From CAYUPI01 sp964446585 (lineage in GTDB: Bacteria > Verrucomicrobiota > Verrucomicrobiia > Limisphaerales > UBA8199): 64,000 bases of DNA. A program made the position numbers and the translations under genes. Under the pieces are notes generated by a model, which saw only the letters and a program-made list of their open reading frames with translations, searched no databases and had not been told where the DNA came from. The stretch lies in contig CAYUPI010000020.1 of the NCBI GenBank assembly GCA_964446585.1, positions 32,119 through 96,118 of the forward strand. The letters are read 5' to 3'. Below, one piece after another: positions 59,360 to 64,000 of the stretch (its first letter is position 1; each line of letters opens with the position of its first letter).

Positions 59360-59726
59360 AATCTTCCCTTCGCTTTCGTGTTGTTAGTTCAGCTTTGCTT
59401 CCGCCCTTTGCTACCGAAAATGGGCCTCTGGATTACAAGGAATGCTCATAATTTCTGGGGTCTCACCTGTTTACGGAACGAAAACGGGTGCAAGGTTGCA
59501 GAAAATCTGAGGTTATTTTCTTCGGACGTGTTTTCTCCGCGGTCCGAAGCCGGAGCGGGCCAGACTTCGAACAGGAGGCAAATCGAGAATACGAGGAGGA
59601 AGCCTAACTAACTAGAGCCTCCTGCAAGCGCAGCGATCTAGCCGAGCGCCGAAATCCCGAAGACGTAGGTCGAAACGAACTCAAATGACGAAATACGAAA
59701 CAGCGATTGGATTTGGCTCGTTTTCA
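59360..59726. other. Gap between the kinase gene and the array
   Basis: No gene is seen. It holds the promoter-like segment near its left end and, to the right, AAATGACGAAATACGAAA-type microsatellite sequence facing TTCGGATTTCG. The rest (59450-59640) shows nothing recognisable. Confidence 0.5.
59406..59444 (-). promoter_or_regulatory. Shared upstream segment at the head of the array, promoter candidate
   Basis: It matches 51797-51835 at 29 of 39 positions. In the gene direction TTGTAA and TAGCAA are separated by 19 bp in both copies, which is longer than ideal for sigma70, so another sigma factor is possible. It ends 46 bp before the ATG of unit 22. Confidence 0.45.
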
Positions 59727-62700
59727 TCATTCGGATTTCGCATCGGCGCCCCCAAGGACTGTTACCGTGATCGGTCCCTTGAATTGGTTGGTGCCAGGCG
59801 GGGATAGCGGGGGCAGGTCCCAATCCAGCTTCATTCCAGCCAGTTGCTGGCGGATCGAGCGCAGATCCCACAAGTGTATCGCATCCCACGAGACCGCTGC
59901 CAAAAGGCTACCGTCGGGACTGAAACGCAGGTCAAGCAGCTCGCTTGAGTCCGGCGGCTCCAAGGCCGCCAACTCGCGCCAAGTGGCGCTTTCCAGCAGC
60001 CGAACCACCCGGCGCGAGTAGGCGACGGCCACCATTCGGCAGTCCTTGGAAATTGCAACTGGGCCGGGCAAATCCGCTGCGCCATGACGCTCGAACGAGT
60101 GCAGACAATTCCACGAGCCAACCTCCCAAATTGAGCATTCTGTGCCGATGCTGGCAACCAGCCACTTGTTGTCTGGGCTAAACGCGCCAAATCCGCACCT
60201 CGATCCTGACAGTTGTCGCGCGACTTTCGCGTTGCGAATGTCCCAGATCCGGTTGCCGCGGCCGTCAGCCCACCTTCCGGTTAGACCCCACTTGCCATCC
60301 GGGCTGATAGCCAGGTAGTAAGGGTTTGAATCTTCGCTCAGCGTCGCTATCACCTGCGAGCTCGCCGCATCAAGCACATGGACGGCGTTCGAGTGGAAGA
60401 AAGCCAGCGTAGTTCCGTCAGCGCTCAGCGCGGCGCGGCTCCATCCACCGGCCGGGGCGAAACGACGTGCCGGCCCGATTTGCAAGTGCGTTCTCTCTCC
60501 CCCGTCTCGGTATTCCATCGGCCATTGCTCCACGCCCCTCTCTTCCCCGGAGGAGATCAACTCCTTTCCACTAGGAGCAAAGATCACCGACCAGTTAGTC
60601 CTACCCGGCAGCCGGGAGATTTCCTTGGCTGTGGCGAGATCCCAGAGGCGGACTCCGTCACGATGGCCGGAGGCAAGCAATCTCCCGTCGGGACTGAAGT
60701 CGCAGCTAAAAGGGGCTCGGCCCTTTTCCAAAGCCCAGTCCAACAGGCGACATTCATGGGCGCTGGCCAGCTCCATCAGAGCTACGCTTGGCCCATCGAC
60801 ATAGCAACTGAACCCGCGATCGTCCGCGCTGAAGTGGTAAAATCCTCCAGTGGAGGGCATGCTAATCAGCGTTCGTCCTGTCAGGGCATTCCAGAGGCGC
60901 ACATCACCGTCCCAACTGGAGCTCGCCAGCAGGTCGCCGGCGTGAGTGAACCCGACTGCGACGACCTCGCGTGAGTGGCCTGAGAAGACGGCTTTTTCCT
61001 CGCCCGTCGTAGTGTCCCAGACATGCACCAGGCTGTCCCGACAAGCGGTGGCTAGCAGACGTCCGTCCGGGTGCCAAGTCAGGTTGAAGATCGGGTTATT
61101 GGTATGCGGAAACGCTAAAACCACCTTCCCAGTTTCCAGGTCCCGGACCTCTAGTATTTTGCCCCACGCATTGCCAATCGCGAGTTTGGGAGAAGTAGGA
61201 TGGAATTGGATTGCCCAAGCCGCAACCGGCGGTGCCAGCGGCGTTAGAGTCTTTCGGGAGATCAGGTCATAGGTGATTACGGCCCCCTCCTTCGTGGTTA
61301 CAGCAATAGTGCTGCTATCCGGGCTGAATGCCAGGTTTCTTGGGTCCAGGTCTGCCGGCGTCGGGATTTCCTCATTTCGAGCCCAGTCCCACACTTTCAG
61401 AATGTTGCGCTCTTTGCCAAAGGTCACTGCGAGATACTTGGCGTCTGGGCTGAACCAAAGGCTATGGACCGGAGGTTCGCAACCCGACAGATGCCTCAGT
61501 TCTGCCCCGTCGGCCGCGCGGCGCACGATTATCTTCCCCTCGGGATCAGGTCTGGCGTAACGCTGATAACCACTGTCGAAAGCTGCCCCCGGCCCTCCGT
61601 GTCGGAGATCCAGCAGCTCCTTGCTCACTCGCAAATCAACCAACGCCATGCAGGCGATGGCTTCATTGCGCAGTTCAAGCGTGGGTCGAATGTCAGCAGC
61701 TTTCCTGATTGCCTCCAGACTGTCGAAGCGCCGCCCAGGCCTACCGGTAAAGCGATTCGCGCGGGCCTGCGCCAGGTAGGAGTCCCATAGCTTCTCGGTG
61801 GCTTGCTTCTCGCTTTGTTGCGCTCGTTGGCGGGCGCGGTTGATCCGAAATGCGGCGATGGGCGAACCGATGGTGACGATTAAGATCAAGATTAAGATTA
61901 GGAGGAAGGAAGAAGCCAGTGCAGGCTTGCGGCGGGACCAGCGCCAGACCTTCCCCGCCGTCCCGACCGGCCGCGCCTGCACCGGCTCGCCTTGGAGGAA
62001 TCTGGTCAGCTCGTCAGCCACCTCGTGTGCGCTACTGTAACGTCGCTCCGGTTCCTTGGTCAGGCATTTCAGGCAAATCGTCTCCAAGTCACGCGGCACG
62101 CCCGGGTTCAAAATCCTCGGCGGTACCGGTTCGCTGTGCAACACCTGCTGCAATGTCTGAGTTAAGCTGTCGGCCGCGAAAGGAGGACGGCCTGTCAGCA
62201 GGAAATAAAGAACCGCGCCCAACGAATATATGTCACTGGCGACCGTTGTCGCGTGCCGCTGGCCCAGCGCTTGTTCGGGCGACATGTAATTGGGTGATCC
62301 CATTACCTGCCCGGTCATCGTCAAGTCCGAATCCCCGCTCAGCCGTTTGGCCAGGCCGAAATCAGCAAGGCGCGGTTGGTCCAAGGCATCAATCAGCACG
62401 TTGGAAGGCTTGAGGTCCCGATGCAAAATACCGCGTTGGTGAGCGTAGTGAACCGCTTCCGCGATCTTCTTCAGGTAGTCCGCCGCCAATTCCGGTGGCA
62501 GCGGGTTGTTGAGCGCTCGCTCAGCCAGCGTCTGGCCCTCGACATAATCCATCGTGTAGAAGTGCTCGCCCTCGTGCACACCCACCTCGTGAATGGCGAC
62601 GATGTTGGGGTGCTGGAGCCCGGCCGCCGCTTCGGCCTCCAGATGAAAGCGCTGCACAAACTCCGGGCTGGCCAGTACGCCGGACGTGATCCTCTTCAGC

Positions 62701-62942
62701 GCCACTTGCCGGTTTAGGCTCACCTGCCTGGCCCGATACACCACCCCCATCCCGCCGCGGGCGATTTCTTCCAGCAGCTCGTAATCGCCAAAACGCTTCA
62801 GGGCGGAGGGCGGAGTGTGGAGTGCGAAATGTTCGTCAAGTCTGAGCCGCGCCAGAGCCATCAGGCAACTGGGACAATTGCCCGCTGGCGCATCGCGTGG
62901 GAGTAGCGCGCCACACAACGCGCAGGTGCTGTCGGCTACCAT
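59727..62942 (-). CDS. Transmembrane Ser/Thr protein kinase with WD40 repeats
   Basis: A 1071-residue Hanks-type kinase. A zinc-ribbon-like start (CALCG...CPSC, residues 7-26) leads to the kinase domain: GGMGVVYRARQ, Lys83 in ALKRI, HRDLKPSNVL at 174-183, DFGLAK at 194-199, the activation segment with MGSPNYMSPEQ. A membrane segment (SFLLILILILIVTIGSPIAA) lies near residue 345-365. The C-terminal 650 residues hold about a dozen WD40-like repeats (FSPDGRLLASGHRDGVRLWD, HVWDTTTGEEKAVFSGHSRE), placed outside the membrane. The upstream sigma factor gene is in the same direction. Confidence 0.92.
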   Translation of the reverse strand: MVADSTCALCGALLPRDAPAGNCPSCLMALARLRLDEHFALHTPPSALKRFGDYELLEEIARGGMGVVYRARQVSLNRQVALKRITSGVLASPEFVQRFHLEAEAAAGLQHPNIVAIHEVGVHEGEHFYTMDYVEGQTLAERALNNPLPPELAADYLKKIAEAVHYAHQRGILHRDLKPSNVLIDALDQPRLADFGLAKRLSGDSDLTMTGQVMGSPNYMSPEQALGQRHATTVASDIYSLGAVLYFLLTGRPPFAADSLTQTLQQVLHSEPVPPRILNPGVPRDLETICLKCLTKEPERRYSSAHEVADELTRFLQGEPVQARPVGTAGKVWRWSRRKPALASSFLLILILILIVTIGSPIAAFRINRARQRAQQSEKQATEKLWDSYLAQARANRFTGRPGRRFDSLEAIRKAADIRPTLELRNEAIACMALVDLRVSKELLDLRHGGPGAAFDSGYQRYARPDPEGKIIVRRAADGAELRHLSGCEPPVHSLWFSPDAKYLAVTFGKERNILKVWDWARNEEIPTPADLDPRNLAFSPDSSTIAVTTKEGAVITYDLISRKTLTPLAPPVAAWAIQFHPTSPKLAIGNAWGKILEVRDLETGKVVLAFPHTNNPIFNLTWHPDGRLLATACRDSLVHVWDTTTGEEKAVFSGHSREVVAVGFTHAGDLLASSSWDGDVRLWNALTGRTLISMPSTGGFYHFSADDRGFSCYVDGPSVALMELASAHECRLLDWALEKGRAPFSCDFSPDGRLLASGHRDGVRLWDLATAKEISRLPGRTNWSVIFAPSGKELISSGEERGVEQWPMEYRDGGERTHLQIGPARRFAPAGGWSRAALSADGTTLAFFHSNAVHVLDAASSQVIATLSEDSNPYYLAISPDGKWGLTGRWADGRGNRIWDIRNAKVARQLSGSRCGFGAFSPDNKWLVASIGTECSIWEVGSWNCLHSFERHGAADLPGPVAISKDCRMVAVAYSRRVVRLLESATWRELAALEPPDSSELLDLRFSPDGSLLAAVSWDAIHLWDLRSIRQQLAGMKLDWDLPPLSPPGTNQFKGPITVTVLGGADAKSE

Positions 62943-63094
62943 AAGCGCCTTACGGTTTGACCGTTAACTAATATGGACTCAAATCACCCGCAAAGTCGCA
63001 AGCCCCATCCGACCATAGCCCCCGAGGTAACGAGGCGGAACCCGTTTCTGCATCGAAATGGCAAAATCCGCCTCGGAACCTCGGCGGTTACAAG

Positions 63095-63841
63095 TTATCC
63101 GCGCAACGCCGCAGTCAAATGGCCCAGCTCCTGCTCGAGTTCAAGCGGACTGTTCACAGTTTGTGCGATGTGCTGGCGGACAAGCTCCCCGTACCGCGCA
63201 CGCAGCCGATGGGCGGCCGATTTGACCGCGCCTTCGCTCAGATCGAGCCTCGTCGCGATCTCTGCATAAGGCGCCTCGGCGCTGTCACCACACAGGACCG
63301 GACTTAACTCCGCGAATAAGGCGTCCTTGCTAGAGGCGCGACATTCGCTGCGCAGAGCCTCGAGCGCTTGCTCCAGGACCGTCATCGCCCAGCGCCGGTC
63401 GTAGATTTTCTCCGCGGTCATTTCCTCGACCGGTTCGAGTTGATAGCGCTTTTCAGGGCTGACTTCATCCAGCGAAATGAAAGTGAACTGGCCGCCGCGC
63501 TTTTGCCGATGCGCACGATTCCACTCGGCGGCCAGGAAATGTTCCAGGGCCGACAACAGGAAAGACCGGAATCTGCCCTCTCCGCGGACCTGGCGAAGCG
63601 AGTGCCGCTCCAGAAGTTGGGCGAAGAAGCCTTGCGTCAAATCCTGAGCGTCCTCTGGGCTGTGTCCTTTGCGCCGGACGTAAGCGTACAGAGGATACCA
63701 GTAAGTGCGGCAAAGCTTTTCCAGCGCCTCTTGGGCCTCGAGGGACGATTTGTCGCCGGCGGCGATGACAACGCTCCAATGGGTCGTCGCAAACAATTGC
63801 GGCCCGGCGGTTGCCGATCTCTCCTGGTCGCCCGCTGGCAT
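63095..63841 (-). CDS. ECF-like RNA polymerase sigma factor of the planctomycete/verrucomicrobial type
   Basis: 248 residues with FATTHWSVV near the start, the mark of this group. Region 2 is LCRTYWYPLYAYVRRKGHSP followed by EDAQDLTQGFFAQLL; region 4 is ELSPVLCGDSAEAPYAEIAT and LDLSEGAVKSAAHRLRARYG, a helix-turn-helix. These sigma factors usually pair with WD40 kinases, as here: the kinase gene starts 152 bp downstream. Together they may control secreted-protein expression, including the array just beyond, but this is inferred from position. Confidence 0.9.
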   Translation of the reverse strand: MPAGDQERSATAGPQLFATTHWSVVIAAGDKSSLEAQEALEKLCRTYWYPLYAYVRRKGHSPEDAQDLTQGFFAQLLERHSLRQVRGEGRFRSFLLSALEHFLAAEWNRAHRQKRGGQFTFISLDEVSPEKRYQLEPVEEMTAEKIYDRRWAMTVLEQALEALRSECRASSKDALFAELSPVLCGDSAEAPYAEIATRLDLSEGAVKSAAHRLRARYGELVRQHIAQTVNSPLELEQELGHLTAALRG

Positions 63842-64000
63842 AGCTCAATAAGGTGAACTCGCCTCGGAACTTTATCGCATGGAACTAGTCCCAGAATATC
63901 GCTGCGGGCTGATTTTGGCAAGCAGGGACGAACTGGCACTCTGCGGGTGGCGTAAGAGTTCTTGTGTAAAAGCGTAGAGAGCGGGTGTATCGGGGTTTAA

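Overview
The window looks like a chromosomal segment of a soil or freshwater Verrucomicrobiota bacterium, most likely the Pedosphaera/Limisphaerales (subdivision 3) group. This rests on gene content: a Ser/Thr kinase with WD40 repeats beside an ECF-like sigma factor, many secreted or Tat-exported hydrolases, a GH127-type glycosidase, NPCBM and HAF-repeat proteins, and many short palindromic and microsatellite-like repeats that also intrude into coding sequences. The genus cannot be settled from the sequence alone.

Layout. 1-8 kb: a formylglycine-generating-enzyme-like protein cut by the window edge, a lipoprotein alpha/beta hydrolase, a large M16 protease, an FMN 2-hydroxyacid oxidase/monooxygenase and a periplasmic carbonic anhydrase. 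8-17 kb: a DNA methyltransferase whose upstream region carries a decayed copy of the carbonic anhydrase leader, a repeat-swollen UvrA-family ATPase, a PhnP-like metallohydrolase, a sugar isomerase and TatD. 17-26 kb: a cyclase, a GlcD/GlpC-like FAD-FeS oxidase, a rhomboid protease, an Aas-like acyltransferase/acyl-CoA ligase with a hydrolase, and a TatD/EboB-like hydrolase. 26-38 kb: a catabolic, secretion-oriented block (PHP protein, GH127, amidase, NPCBM glycoside-hydrolase-like protein, Tat aldo/keto reductase). 38-42 kb: a thioredoxin-like ferredoxin, a lipoprotein, two alkylbase DNA glycosylases and signal peptidase I in an overlapping operon.

42.5-43.7 kb has no convincing genes. It holds a cluster of six DnaA-box-like 9-mers followed by about 0.9 kb of hairpin-rich sequence ending in an intrinsic terminator, so an origin-like element and/or a large structured RNA is possible. 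A glyoxalase-fold protein, an acyl-CoA ligase/enoyl-CoA hydratase pair and a double thioredoxin-fold protein follow.

The most unusual part is 48.1-59.4 kb. Twenty-two units, all on the minus strand, carry a near-identical N-terminal leader (FDELAKG...SVTRRGALKKFG, hydrophobic core, AxA) that looks like a Tat signal. It is joined to highly divergent mature parts. Most are 30-60 residue Cys-rich miniproteins sharing a six-Cys pattern, C-x(1,2)-C-x(5,8)-C-x(4,13)-C-x3-C-x(2,8)-C. One copy leads a C-type-lectin-like protein, one partial leader sits on a PD40 beta-propeller protein, and one is a truncated relic. Some copies lost their ATG, and a 389-bp tandem duplication records recent expansion. 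A HAF-repeat secreted protein is embedded in the array. Upstream in the same direction lie the WD40 Ser/Thr kinase and the sigma factor. Constant export leader plus variable Cys-rich cargo suggests a diversifying exported miniprotein repertoire; its function is unknown.
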